From Chelydra serpentina (taxonomy: Eukaryota; Chordata; Testudines; Chelydridae), in assembly GCA_037349315.1 (NCBI GenBank), contig JBAIAC010000004.1, positions 25,237,001 to 25,301,000 of the forward strand: a stretch of DNA of 64,000 nucleotides, given 5' to 3'. The position numbers and the translations under genes are program-made. Positions 1 to 12,045 of the stretch are shown one piece after another. The notes below the pieces were generated by a model, which made no database searches, was not told the DNA's origin, and was given only the letters and a program-made list of their open reading frames with translations. The stretch's first letter is position 1. Every line of letters begins with the position of its first letter.

Positions 1-950
1 ATGAGCATCAGTGAGAAACAGGAGGGACCCTTGAGAGAGCAAGAAGAAAAATTACTGACAAGAAACTTTTGTATAAGCAGCAGAGTAGAAACAAAAAAGA
101 GTTTTATAAAATTCCTTTAGAGTAGTCTCTGAAGACTGCATAGAAGTGTGTGAAGCAGGAGAAATAGAGGGATAATCTAATTACATTTCTAATGAGGGAG
201 AAAGCGAGCCTATAAAAGGAAAAAAATATAAAGGTGTTCAATTTCAGCAGAGCGAAATTTGTTAGAATTAGAAGGGTGCTGGGTAAAATTGAAAGATGAA
301 GGGAAGGGACAACTGAGGGAAATTGCAAAGTGTTCAAAATTAAATTCAAGTATACCTGAGGGCGGGGGGTTCAGTAAATATGCCAGAAGTAAAAGAGGGG
401 TGACAATACAAAATACCTCACACTAAGCAAACTAGGAAAGGCCCAAACGTGAGGTATAAAATGTCAGTTACAAAGGAGCGATGATAGACTGTTAAAAAAT
501 AGGGAAAGTAAAGAGAAAGAATAAGAGCAAACTAGCACAAGTGGTTAAAATAAATAACAAGAAATTACTCGGGTGCAGAAGGTCACTCAAGAAGACTGCA
601 GGCCAGGGGATTGGAAAGGTAGGATATTATTGACCAAAGAAATAGATATTGCTAAAATATTAAATTAATTCCTTGCCTCCCATTTTCACAGAAGAAAAAT
701 AAGGGACAATGTTAGAAACAGACATAAAAATATCCCCCGAGAGGAAGAAGAAATATGATAGGAAATCTCGATCATGCCAGAACAGGCAATCAAAACTAAT
801 GTTTAAAACCATACACACCAAGAATAGGGGGGGAAATCTAATGGCCTCTGCTGAAAATATGCTTTACAACTTTTATTGTATGAATCTGAGGGAAAAGAGA
901 GGCAAGAGGAGAAAAGGAGAAAATTTCAGCTCACAGCTCTTTTAAAACAT
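1..950 (+). repeat. possible very old CR1-like LINE remnant
   Basis: No open frame survives. Around 650-700 a plus-frame reading gives an A-K-I-L-N then F-L-A-S-H-F series. This resembles the conserved 'LNxFFASVF' stretch that lies between the endonuclease and reverse transcriptase of CR1 LINEs and is intact in the CR1 at 8.75-13 kb. The purine-rich composition of the plus strand also fits old LINE coding sequence. This is an inference from one short motif; the borders are guesses and the stretch could simply be unannotated intergenic DNA. Confidence 0.3.
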
Positions 951-1239
951 ATCAATGACAAGCTAAAAGCTACACTGAAAATATCTAGCCCACCAGTTCT
1001 TCAGCTCTGTTGGTAAAACAAATGTCTTTGGAAGGCAGCACAATAAAACCCCTCCTCAAAGTATCTACACTTCACTGTCTTATAATTCAGCTAGGCTTTA
1101 AGGATCTGATTCTGTTCCGTTCAAGTCGGTGAGAAGATTCACCATGGATTTCACTTGGTTTCATATCAGGCTTCCACATACAGTTGTACAACCATACAGC
1201 CCTGTCATCTACAGGGCTATATGGTTCCACAACTCTATG

Positions 1240-1400
1240 CGGAACGCAGTGTGGCTCAGTGGTTAGCACACTAGTCTGCGACTTGAGAAGACATGTGTTC
1301 CAGTTCTATCACCAATCAGGTGCTGTTAGACAAGTTGTTTCACCTCTTCGTGCCTTGGTTTCCTCATCCGTGAATGGTAATACTCCTTTGATATATATAG
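1240..1400 (+). repeat. MIR-type tRNA-derived SINE
   Basis: The segment has the usual order of a MIR: a tRNA-like head ('gtggctcagtggttagcaca'), a phrase equivalent to 'tctgcgacttgagaag...gttcca', then 'tgttagacaagttgtttcacctc' and 'tttcctcatccgtgaatgg'. The last part matches the MIR 3' region, normally 'tcagtttcctcatctgtaaaatgg'. It is diverged and without coding capacity. Borders are approximate. Confidence 0.6.
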
Positions 1401-2250
1401 GGGCTTGGTAGTCTATATAAGTATGTATAGAGAGCTCACTCAGGAGCCAGCCTACATACCTTGGGGGTCTAAGGCACCTGTTTACTCACCTACCTGGATT
1501 CTCTGTGTCTCAGGTAACAGTATGGGAAGTGAACAACTAGGCGTGGAGCCCCGGCTGTGCAGGGAAAGCAATAAGCAGATTAATTCAGTCCCCGATCTGC
1601 TCCTGGAGCAGCAGTACTATGGACTATTCCTTATGTGGGGCAGATTGCAAGGTTGCTGTGTAGCCCATAACTATTTGCCTCTTTTTTCTAATAAAGCTGC
1701 ACCATTTCTGAAGGGAAAGCAAGAGATGTGTAGCCCCTAGGGCTAGCTTGCCTTTATTATATTCACTGCCTTGCCTTTATTATATTCTGCCTTTATTATA
1801 TTCAGCAGTAATGCAAGGAACCTACAGGCCTGTATCCTGTCAGACACTGGCTTCAGCAGTTAGCATGAGGCTTGAGGCCTACAGAATTTGGCAGAGATGA
1901 ACAATCTAACAGTCCCCCCTAAGTTTGGCACTGGAAATAGAGTGTGAAGGGGAAGTTTGTCCATAGTGACACTAGCCACGAGCTAACACCAGCTTTTAAT
2001 GGTGATGAGGAAGATAATGGTTAACATTTCAGGTTGTTCTGCAAGAGGTGGCGTGAGTATGGATGTGCAGATGTACATTCTTTAATCTCTCTGTGTACCT
2101 TACTGAGTTAGAGTGTTTGTGACTTTGCTAAATGTATTAATAAACTCTTTGGAAATACAGTAGAGTTCCTATAGTGTGAATGTTGCAACTGTGCAAATCG
2201 GGGTTCCCAATTACATAATAATTTTAATAATACTGGGCCTGATGTTGGGA
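1400..2250. other. unclassified segment with a triple 16-bp repeat
   Basis: No gene is recognised. An AATAAA lies near 1690. The 16-mer tgcctttattatattc occurs three times, starting at 1749, 1773 and 1788. The pieces around 1400-1740 (a TATA-rich start, a polyadenylation-like signal and repeated 'tgtagccc') could be an LTR remnant, but no matching ends or target duplication were found. Confidence 0.3.
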
Positions 2251-3365
2251 CAAGAGCCTGTCAACCCTCAAAGTGATCATTGGGAATTCTTCTGTAATCA
2301 GTATAATTCATACATAATCTATAGCTCAGGCTACAGATGCCACTGACGTAATCTGAGTATGAGTATCTGCATGAAGAAAGAGTAGGCTGTGGGGGACTAA
2401 CACAGGCACATGCCTCCATGATCTTCCTCAGCTATGGAGACAAGGCACAGCTAACTCAAAGTTACTCCCACATTTTCAAATAGGTGTGTTGGGATTTCTA
2501 ACAATACCAGTGTAACTTTAGCGCCCTCGTGGCCAAGATGGAATCTGCTCTGCAGGCAGCTCTGGCCAAGAGAAAGCGCGCGCAGGAATGCAGCAGGAAA
2601 AGCCCTTTCCACCCCAGGGGCTCCTGTTTCAAACCCCCCTGAGTGAACACACCCACCCACAGGAAAAGTACAATGGAGATAAGATAGGGAAATATTTATT
2701 TACAGAGGGATGAGAGAAGAAAAAACAAGAAGGGGAAATATAGGGGAGCAGTAAAACAGGGTTGCATCCAAACCAAGCCCCCACAGGCCCAGTGGTAGCA
2801 CAGGCTGAAAGGGCAGACACTGAGCAACGTGTCTACACACAGTGTTCAGGAGTCCTGAGCAAAGTTCCAGTCCAGGGGTGAGTCTTGGGTGCTCCTGGTC
2901 ATCTTCAGCACCAGTGAACTTTCCCCAACAAACCCCTCCAGTGCCCTCTTCTGCCGCTCTCTGCAAAGCCACACAGAGCAACCCCCTCCTCACTTAACTA
3001 GCTACAGCCTAACTCCTTATTTCTAATGCAGAGTCACAAGCCCCAGTACTCACAGTCCCATGCAGCTCTGGGCAGCAGTGACACAGATACTGGGTCCAGC
3101 TCCAGCCTGTCCTTCTTGGGCAATGCCCCCCTGGCACAGTGCTCCTCCTGGCTCCTGTCCTGGGGTGTCCCCGATCAGCTGCCCTGTCCTTCTCGGGCTT
3201 CAGGCAGGTTCTCTCCGCTTCTCTGACGAGGGCCTGAAGACCTTCTCTTTTTTTAGCTTCAGCCCACACCCTGCCATTTGCCTCCCTTTTCTCCTTCTCC
3301 CCCTCCCCCATTAGGAAAAAATTTTAAAGGGGCCATGCTCTCTAAACCCCAAAGGGGTTACACCA
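2250..3365. other. unannotated intergenic stretch
   Basis: Only short overlapping frames occur, none with a recognisable domain, and no inverted or tandem repeat stands out. The 2.9-3.3 kb part is C-rich on the plus strand, which keeps some frames open by composition alone. Confidence 0.4.
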
Positions 3366-3369
3366 GTAA

Positions 3370-3560
3370 CATAGCACTTTTCATTAGCAGGTCTCAACGC
3401 ACTTTACAAAGGAGATCAGTATCATTATACCCATTTTACACATGGGGAAACAGAGGCACAGAGCGGTGAAGTGACTTGACCAAGGTCACTGAGCAGGCTA
3501 GTGGCATAAAACCCAGGTCCTCTGAGGCGCAGTGTGGTGCTCTATCAATTTAGCTGCCTA
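3370..3560 (-). repeat. MIR-type SINE, reverse orientation
   Basis: The plus strand reads 'cccattttacacatggggaa acagaggcacag', then 'gaagtgacttgaccaaggtc actgagcagg', then 'acccaggtcctctga'. This is the reverse complement of the MIR core and 3' part, which contains a 'gtgaccttgggcaagtcactt' phrase. Moderately diverged; about 190 bp kept. Confidence 0.65.
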
Positions 3561-4133
3561 AGTCCTATTAATATTAGCATCTTCTAGAAATCAGTACTGT
3601 GGTGGCAAAAAAAAAAATCAGAGATTCCAGCCGAGATAATTGAATCTGAAAACAAGATAGTTGTTCTAAAAAGTGAAGGGATGCAGTAATATTTACACTG
3701 GAATTGCTGCTCTAATTAAACTATAGCAGTATGAGGCAAATCTGGCTCTCAGCTGCCTCGCTGTAAATACAGAGAAACTCCCCTCACTTCTGGGGCTGAT
3801 CTCTGCTCTGTAGAGCCAACTGGCAGCAGCGGGGGCAGTGGTTACCTCACACCTGCTGCAGCAATGCAGGGGACTGTACATGCTCTCCCTCAAAGTATAC
3901 CCTATAAGGATTGAAGAGGCAACAGTCCACGTTTGACAGCCCCCAAAAGACTCTGAAGGGTGGATTAGCCACGTAGTGGCACTGCCAAAGCAGAAGGCAC
4001 CAGATCCCAGAAGGAAGAAACACAATTCACTGAATCAAAATCCAGTGGACAAGCCATTTGTAAACTTCATGTAGGGCTCACACACCTCTATACTTTCCTG
4101 TCAGAGATGGGTAGACCTGAGTACTAAGGGCAT

Positions 4134-4198
4134 GATCCTCAGCTGTTGCAAATGACATAGCTCCACTGACTTCAATGGAGCTACACTGATTTACATGA
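4134..4198. repeat. short palindromic dispersed repeat, truncated
   Basis: The sequence runs through 'gatcctcagctgttgcaaat', 'gctccactgacttcaatgga' and 'gctacactgatttac'. The two halves are near reverse complements around the central 'gacttcaatg'. A related palindrome lies at 53327-53392. Probably a foldback MITE. Confidence 0.5.
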
Positions 4199-4295
4199 GC
4201 AATCAAAGGTGACACAGCAAATCAGCAGCAGAGCCAGGAACAGAACCCAGGAATCCCACCTCCTGACACTAACCTGACACTAACCACTAGAAGAA
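4199..4295 (-). repeat. partial MIR-type SINE
   Basis: Reverse-orientation MIR 5' half: 'aggtgacacagcaaatcagc', then 'agagccaggaacagaaccca ggaatccca', then 'actaaccactag'. It directly abuts the palindromic repeat, so the MIR was probably interrupted by it. Confidence 0.5.
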
Positions 4296-6732
4296 CGTTT
4301 TCCCTGCTGGAGTTTTGAGAGCCTTACGTTAATGTTCACTATTAAAAGCTGTTTGATTCGATCGACTATTATATTGAAATTAAGTATCTTCATATAGACT
4401 TTGCAAAGTACAATGCAACAGTCTAGGAGGAAGCCATGAACAATCATTAATAGTCCTCCATAAAAAGCGAATCTGCCATTTCCCAGCAGAAAGCGGAAAT
4501 TATATAACTAAATGAGGCACACACACAGAAGAGACAACTGAATGTAATGGAAGCTCAGTGGAAGAAAATTTCAAAGCTGCGGGATATGAACAGAAGGCAT
4601 AACTCTATGAATGCTCAAACATGAACTATTAGTGTATGCCAGAGAAAAGCCACTGTTTGAGCTGCATTCAAAAGACAGCTGAAAAAAAGGTACAAGCAAT
4701 TGACAGGGAAAAGGGCCACAGCGTAGGAGTATATGATTAAAAGCACTATGTTGCTTGGGTGGAATCCAGATCAGCAGCCCAACAGCTGCACATTTTGGAC
4801 AATCTGTTCCTGATTAATAAAGGAAGAAGGGAGGCCAGGTATAATCATCTCAGCCTAGTGTTATGAATGCATAAATCAGGGTTTCAGCATCTTTTACAGA
4901 GAACCTGGTGCAAAGTGTGGAATATGTTTCAGGTGGTAACAAGGGCACTCTGAAAACTGATCTGCAATAAGTCAGCATGGAACTCTAAAGGGAGGTGCAG
5001 TTCCTCCGTGAAGGCCAAGTTTCTAACAAAAAGACACGATCGCATAACGTCAAATAACAAGCCAGGGAACACTTCAGAAAAGTTACAGAAAACACAGACA
5101 TCCAGACCAGTTTGGTTTGTCAGCCCAGGCAGCTGGGGTTGCTTTGATCTTCATTAGTAGAGCAGCATGAAATACACTCACATCAAACCTCAAACGTGCT
5201 AAACTCGAGCTTGTTGTTTGAACTTTGAGACATTTGCAAACTTCAGCCCATGCTAGCCGAAGTTTGGTGGAAGTGGGCTCAGGTTGTTGGCTCAGCTAGG
5301 AAGCCAATATGTCTCCCTTTCTTGAGAGCCACTGCAATGTCCTCTATAAGCTCCCGGACACCATCTCCTTGCCTTAGATGATTTTCCAGGGGAGGAGTTA
5401 GTTGGAAGATACTATCACTTGTAGTCGGGTGAAAGGTAAAGAAATGGCACCTGTGGGAGGAAGAGATGGCTAATGGGCTTCCTGGTTGGAGATTGATGCA
5501 AACCCTCGAGCTAAACCTGATGGGGATGGTTCAGTGCCAACCCCCATAAATGAAACAGCAGTGTTCTCCCAGCTCTGTTGATAAGAAGGTGTTTTTGTGA
5601 GTCTGCTACCGCTAGTCAGACATGGGTAGGGATGTCAGAATAATCAGGGCCTGCTACTGTGCTCTTAAAATGTATGCTCTGACTGCTGAATCCCTGCCAT
5701 GGTTCTGTGCAGGCTTTGATACAGCAGACCAGTTTGCAATAAGTATATGCTACCCAGGCTCCCTGTGAGGCCAGACCTCTACCTGCCACATTAGCGTATC
5801 CTGCAGTCCATTAATACATGTTAATTGCTGCTGCATGCCTCCAAGTGCTCAGCACACAGAATGGCAAGCAAAAGGCGGGTGCATGCCACTGCCTAGCTGA
5901 TTCCACTGGTGTTCCCAATATTCCTCCCTCCTTCTGCCTCTCCCTTACCCAGCTCGCAGCAAATGGCTGCAGCATGGCTACTTATTCCTGGGTACTCCCC
6001 ACAAATCCCAATGCTCCCTTCCCACACAACCGTTCTGCCACACATCCTTCACCAGAAGCCGGTAGCAGGCCTGACTGGAGACCTGTTGTGCTTGTTTCTT
6101 CCTGTCTGGCATCTTCCAGAACCACGAGTAGTAACGTGCACCTACCTGACTCCAGGCGCCCCACTCAATTCAGCGAATAGGCCATGAATGCTGATGCCAT
6201 GTCCACAATCCAACCCATTTGCAGGCACACATGGATAGGTACAGTGCCTAGCACAAGGGGACCAAAAGCTCAGCTGGGGCCTCTCAGCACTACATCCGGA
6301 GCTAGTATTAGAAGTGACTTCCTGGGTTCCAGCTCAAACAGCTATACTCTTCCCCTCTCGTATTAGCAGGTTACGTCTGGGCAGTCTGGGCACTGGCCTT
6401 TTCCATCCCCTTCCCTTGTTCTTTTAACCTCACCATCCTCCACAACACAGTCTGAGTTATGACAATAAACCAGCCCAGGTGAGATGTTTCTGATAAGTAG
6501 GCAAGGACCCATGTCTATGGACCTCTGTAACTAATATACAGTTAATTCTCCTGATTAGACATATAAAAAGGGCTGCAGAAAGTCTGTCCTATGGTCAGAG
6601 ATGTCTCATCAGCAGAAAGATACCTAGATCAGAGAAGAATTATGGGTCTTAAGTATATACCCCAAATCTTACTTTTTCTTCCCACCCGCTCATGAGCGCT
6701 TCATGTACCCAGAGGCTGTTGAGCTCAATAAT

Positions 6733-6735
<3 letters not shown>
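4296..6735. other. unannotated intergenic stretch
   Basis: I recognise no gene, RNA or named repeat here. Open frames at 5818-6366 are short, lack domain motifs and have no splice or promoter context that I can support. Composition is mixed and slightly AT-rich. Confidence 0.4.

Positions 6736-6737
<2 letters not shown>

Positions 6738-6783
<46 letters not shown>
6738..6783. repeat. (CT)n microsatellite
   Basis: An uninterrupted run of CT dinucleotides, about 22 units, follows 'cagaa' and ends at 'caagtcactg'. This length makes it a likely polymorphic site. Confidence 0.95.
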
Positions 6784-6786
<3 letters not shown>

Positions 6787-7242
6787 CACTGAATAATACC
6801 AGGCATATTGTTCCATCATAGCAAGACGACTCTGTTGCTCAGGGCAATCCTTCTAGCAACAATTACGAAAGCTAAAATTAGAATGAAAGAATCTGTAAAT
6901 GTTCAGAGATGCATCTAGGGCAAAATGTTGCCCTCAGATGTGCTTGGTGACTCCTGGCACAAGTATTCTGTTCTTCTGACATGACATGTGGGCTGTAAAA
7001 GCAAAATTCTGCCCTAAGTTAATAGCATTTAGTGCAGTTGAGCTCAATGCTTCAGGAAACTAATGCATCTAATGTGGTACAGCAGGTACATAAAACTATT
7101 ATTCTCATTATATTTAGGTCTGGGATCCTTTCAGGTTTGGGGAACATAGCCAAGGTGGAGAGAATATAATTATGTGGTTAGAAACCTCCTTCTTGAAGCA
7201 GTCATTAATATGAAGCAAAGAGAACATTCTTCTATCTCTATA

Positions 7243-7530
7243 TAGTATTGCCAACTCAAAGCACTCTAAAATCATGAGTTGGACCTCAAAAAATCAAGAG
7301 ATGGGTTTAACAATCATGAGGGGTTTTTTAAACAAAAATGATAATTTTTAGGGCCATTGTATTTGTCTTCTATTTTCTGAGCCTTTAGGATGCACCTGGA
7401 TCACATTTTAAAGCTTTTCTCTGTAACCTTGAAGGCTAGAAAGTGTTTTGTTTTGTTTTGTTTTTGTTTTGTTTTTATTCACTTAATCATATGAATCCAG
7501 GAGCTGGGGCTTTGAGGAAAACATTAAATA
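7243..7530. repeat. probable dispersed repeat (unnamed), with TTTTG-rich tract
   Basis: Phrases such as 'attgccaactcaaagcactc', 'atcatgagttggacctc' and 'atccaggagctggggctttg' resemble a repeat I associate with sauropsid genomes; that is memory-based and not checked. A (TTTTG)n-like tract occupies about 7447-7480. No ends or target duplication were found. Confidence 0.35.
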
Positions 7531-8750
7531 TCACTCTGCCTATATCCAAAATTTCACAGCACGCCTAATACTTGGAATAGCTTATTTCTGGCATGCTTCC
7601 AAGTTTCCTCACACCATCTTTGATTCTGAACATGATTCTGGTTTTGCTCTAACTAGATGCATGCCAGTGGAGTAACACTCGTTTTACACCAGTGTGTCTG
7701 AGATCAGGATCTGGCCCTTTGGGTTTTATAAAGCTCCATGCTATGTGGCTACATCAGCAATTAATGCAAATGTTAAGAAACTCCAGATTTTGCTTTTCTA
7801 TCAGTTTTGAGTTAGATTTTTTTTTCATGTACTCAGACTCCTAATGGCACAATCCTGGCCCTTCCATACTCTGAGGGCTTTAAAGTAAATTTAGCTAAAG
7901 AGTTGAGATCTCACAAGTGAGGAGTCCTGCTCCATAAGTTGATATCTTTAGTCATTTTAAAACTACAAATAGGCCAAATCTCAGTCTGAATTCTCCTCCA
8001 CCCGCCCTAAGCCTGCTGTTCGAGTCTCTTCTATTGTGATTAATATGATCTGAACTCTGAAACTAATTCAGCTGCACATAATAAAATTGGTATCAGTTTT
8101 ACAAGTCACAACTAACCATGTAATACAATAACTCTGCACATTACAAACCGACATGGCATCATATGTTAGAGGGGAGCGATAGCCTGGTAATTTCCTGCAG
8201 AACAGGGTCCACATACCGGGGAAAAGTGTCTGAGTTCCATTGCACCCACCCATATTCTAGCCACCTTCAATCTATCTTCAGTGGACAGAAATGTCAGAAG
8301 CTTCTGTAAGATAAACTGGCAGTTCAGGCAGCTTTAAAGGTTTTGGTGGGAGCTTCTGTGTCCTTACGAGGCATATTCTGAAAGGGGTATCAGGAACCTC
8401 CTCTGAGCCTTCCCCCGATGTGCATTTCTTTCCTCTGTGACTCAGATTATCAGTTACATTAAAGCTCTAGCATGTAAAGTGGCCTTAAAGTGAGTGTCAG
8501 TGTAATATACACCCACTTTAAGGGCCATCACACTGCCAGAATGGTGTAAAGCAGCCTTAGTGTAAATGCAAACCAATCTGTATTCCTTTGGCAGCACTGT
8601 GGTTCTCCCCACAAAGTAGCCTAATTTCCCATGTTCCTCCATCTTGCAGTGAGGCTGTTGTGTTATGTGTCATCCCTTGTGCCCTTATCTATGTGTGGGT
8701 ATCACTCCCTGGCTAACTGACTTCTCTCTGACAAACCTGCTGCCTGTGTG
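7531..8750. other. unannotated intergenic stretch
   Basis: Only frames of 60-62 codons occur and none is recognised. There is a loose self-complementarity around 8455-8560 ('gtggccttaaagtg' against 'cactttaagggccatc') but no terminal structure convincing enough for a MITE call. Confidence 0.35.
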
Positions 8751-8912
8751 TTCATAGAATCTCAGGGTTGGAAGGGACCTCAGGAGGTCATCTAGTCCAA
8801 CCCCCTGCTCAAAGCAGGACCAACCCCAACTAAATCATCCCAGCCAGGGCTTTGTCAAGCCTGACCTTAAAAACCTCTAAGGAAGGAGATTCCACCACCT
8901 CCCTAGGTAATC

Positions 8913-8920
8913 CATTCCAG
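8913..8920. repeat. 8-bp target site duplication, left
   Basis: cattccag, identical to 9235-9242 on the other side of the hAT-type insertion. Confidence 0.93.
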
Positions 8921-9234
8921 CACAGCCGCCAACTTCCGGTTACGTCGGTGGGTGCTGACGCCGGGCCCCGCCCCTGACGCCGGGTGACGTTGCGGGGCCC
9001 CGCCCCTGACGCCAGGCCCCGCCCCCGACGCCGGGTGACGTTGCGGGCCCCGCCCCTGATGCCGACGCAACGTTGCCCAGTGTCAGGGGCGGGGCCCCGC
9101 AACGTCCCCCGGTGCTCCGGTGAGTTTGCCGCGGGTCCGGGGCGGGCAGGGAGTTGCCGGTGTGTGCGGAGCACCCACCAATTTTTCCCCGTGGGTGCTC
9201 CAGCCCCAGAGCACCCACGAAGTCGGCGCCTATG
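8921..9234 (-). mobile_element. non-autonomous hAT-type element inserted in CR1
   Basis: The 314-bp segment interrupts CR1 ORF2 and is bounded by a perfect 8-bp duplication cattccag (8913-8920 and 9235-9242). Removing it and one duplication restores the CR1 phrase 'ccattccagtgcttcacc'. Its ends form an imperfect inverted repeat: cacagccgccaacttc on the left and the complement of gaagtcggcgcctatg on the right. The interior is GC-rich with short repeats of 'gacgccgggtgacgttgcgg' type. It has no transposase. The 8-bp duplication and CA...TG ends fit hAT. It is oriented opposite to its relative at 53034-53297. Confidence 0.9.
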
Positions 9235-9242
9235 CATTCCAG
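9235..9242. repeat. 8-bp target site duplication, right
   Basis: cattccag, identical to 8913-8920. Confidence 0.93.
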
Positions 9243-12045
9243 TGCTTCACCACCCTACTAGTGAAAAAGTTTTTCCTAATATCCAACCTAAACCTCCCCC
9301 TCTGCAACTTGAGACCATTACTCCTTGTTCTGTCAACTTCTACCACTGAGAACAGTCTAGATCCATCCTCTTTGGAACCACCTTTCAGGTAGTTGAAAGC
9401 AGCTATCAAATCCCCACTCATTCTTCTCTTCTGCAGGCTAAACAATCCCATATTCCCTCAGCCTCTCCTCATAAGTCATGTGCTCCAGCCCCCTAATCAT
9501 TTTTGTTGCCCTCCGCTGGACTCTTTCCAATTTATCCACATCCTTCTTGTAGTGTGGGGCCCAAAACTGGACACAGTACTCCAAATGAGGCCTCACCAGT
9601 GCCGAATAGAGGGGAATAATCACGTCCCTCGATCTGCTGGAAATGCCCCTACTTATACAGCCCAAAATGCCGTTAGCCTTCTTGGCAACAAGGGCACACT
9701 GTTGACTCATATTCAGCTTTTCGTCCACTGTAACCCCTAGGTCCTTTTCTGCAGAACCGCTGCCCAGCCATTCGGTCCCTAGTCTATAGCAGTGCATGGG
9801 ATTCTTCCATCCTAAGTGCAGGACTCTGCACTTGTCCTTGTTGAACCTCATCAGATTTCTTTTGGCCCAATCCTCTAATTTGTCTAGGTCCCTCTGTATC
9901 CTATCCCTACCCTCCAGCGTATCAACCACTCCTCCCAGTTTAGTGTCATCTGCAAACTTGCTAAGGGTGCAGTCCACACCATCCTCCAGATCGTTGATGA
10001 AGATATTGAACAAAACCAGCCCCAGCACCGACCCTTGGGGCACTCCACTTGATACCGGCTGCCAACTAGACATGGAGCCATTGATCACTACCCGTTGAGC
10101 ACGACCATCCAGCCAGTTTTCTATCCACCTTACTGTCCATTCATCCAGCCCATACTTCTTTAACTTGCTGGCAAGAACACTGTGGGAGACTATATCAAAA
10201 GCTTTGCTAAAGTCAAGAAATAGCACATCCACTGCTTTCCCCTCATCCACAGAGCCAGTTATCTCATCATAGAAGGCAATTAGGTTAGTCAGGCATGACT
10301 TGCCCTTGGTGAATCCATGCTGACTGTTCCTGATCACTTTCCCCTCCTTTAAGTGGTTCAGAATTGATTCCTTGAGGACCTGTTCCATGATTTTTCCAGG
10401 GACTGAGGTGAGACTGACTGGCCTGTAGTTCCCCGGATCTTCCTTCTTCCCTTTTTTAAAGATTGGTACTACATTAGCTTTTTTCCAGTCATCCGGGACC
10501 TCCCGTGATTGCCATGATTTGTCAAAGATAATGGCAATGGCTCTGCAATCACATCAGCCAACTCCTTTAGCACCCTCGGATGCAGTGCATCCGGCCCCAT
10601 GGACTTGTGCTCGTCCAGCTTTTCTAAATAGTCCCGAACTACTTCTTTCTCCACAGAGGGCTGGTCACCTCCTCCCCATACCGTGCTGCGGAGTGCAGCT
10701 GCCTGGGAGCTGACCTTGTCTGTGAAGACAGAGGCAAAAAAAGCATTGAGTACACTAGCTTTCTCCACATCCTCTGTCACTAGGTTCCCTCCCTCATTCA
10801 GCAATGGGCCCACACTTTCCTTGACTTTCTTCTTGTTGCTAACATACCTGAAGAAACCCTTCTTGTTACTCCTAACATCTCCGGCTAGCTGCAACTCCAA
10901 GTGTGATTTGGCCTTCCTAATTTCACTCCTGCATGCCTGAACAATATTTTTATACTCCTCCCTAGTCATTTGTCCAATATTCCACTTTTTGTAAGTTGCT
11001 TTTTTGTGTTTAAGACGAGCAAGGATTTCACTGTTAAGCCAAGCTGGTCGCCTGCCATATTTACTTTTCTTTCTACACATCGGGATGGTTTGTTCCTGCA
11101 ACCTCAATAAGGATTCTTTAAAATACAGACAGCTTTCCTCGACTCCTTTCCCCCTCATGTTATTTTCCCAGGGGACCTTGCCCATCAGTTCCCTGAGGGA
11201 GTCAAAGTCTGCTTTTCTGAAGTCCAGGGTCTCTGTTCTACTGCTCTCCTTTCTTCCTTGTGTCAGGATCCTGAACTCGACCATCTCATGGTCACTGCCT
11301 CCCAGGTTCCCATCCACTATTGCTTCCTCTACTATTTCTTCCCTGTTTGTGAGAAGCAGGTGAAGAAGAGCTTTTCCCCTCGTTGGTTCCTCCAGCACTT
11401 GCACCAGGAAATTGTCCCCTACACTTTCCAAAAACTTCCTGGATTGTCTGTGGACCGCTGTATTGCTCTCCCAGCAGATATCGGGGTGATTAATGTCACC
11501 CATGAGAACCAGGGCCTGTGATCTAGTAACTTCTGTTAGTTGCTGGAAGAAAGCCTCATCCACGTCATCCCCCTGGTGTGGTGGTCTGTAGCAGACTCCC
11601 ACCACGACATTACCCTTGTTGCTCACACTACTAAATTTAATCCAGAGACTCTCAGGTTTTTCTGCAGTTTCATACTGGAGCTCTGAGCAGTCATACTGCT
11701 CTCTTACATACAACGCAACTCCCCCACCTTTTCTGCCCTGCCTATCCTTCCTGAACAGTTTATATCCATCCATGACAGTACTCCAAGCATGTGAGTTATC
11801 CCACCAAGTCTCTGTTATTCCAATTACATCATAATTCCTTGACTGTGCCAGGACTTCCAGTTCTCCCTGCTTGTTCCCCAGGCTTCCTGCATTTTTGTAT
11901 AGGCATTTAAGATAACTCACTGATCATGCTGCTGTCCCAGTATGGGGCAGGAGCCCTCCCCTCTTGCACTCACTTACTTGTGCTTCCTCCCAGTATCCCA
12001 CTTCCCCACTTACCTCGGGGCTTTGGTCTCCTTCCCCCGGTGAAC

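Larger units (their letters stand above)
8830..11920 (-). pseudogene. CR1 ORF2: AP endonuclease plus reverse transcriptase, frameshifted
   Basis: ORF2 supplies target nicking and reverse transcription. The first block (11920-10469, 483 codons) carries the endonuclease: N-A-G-S-L near the start, G-I-T-E-T-W-W, Y-R-P-P, M-G-D-I-N-H-P and S-D-H near residue 210. It ends in a linker with A-F-F-A-S-V-F. A frame break near 10490 leads into the second block (10388-9438, 316 codons) with D-F-S-K-A-F-D (residues 59-65), S-G-V-P-Q-G-S (114-120) and the catalytic F-A-D-D (145-148). Another frame change near 9440 leads to the C-terminal part (9451-9235). A hAT-type insertion splits the last residues, which resume at 8920-8830 with the L-P-R-E-V-V-E-S tail. 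Several lesions make it non-functional. Confidence 0.88.

Noticed and set aside
5818..6366. Possible coding region at 5.8-6.4 kb (frames of 60-120 codons)
   Set aside because: Three overlapping frames are similarly open, none with motifs or start context; typical of C-rich non-coding DNA.
6738..6783. CRISPR-like or regulatory repeat at the CT tract
   Set aside because: It is a plain dinucleotide microsatellite with no spacers.
8830..9349. Arg/Gly/Ala-rich frames of 90-135 codons near 9 kb
   Set aside because: They are chimeras of the hAT-type insertion and CR1 sequence, or antisense frames. Only the CR1 ORF2 tail on the minus strand is real.
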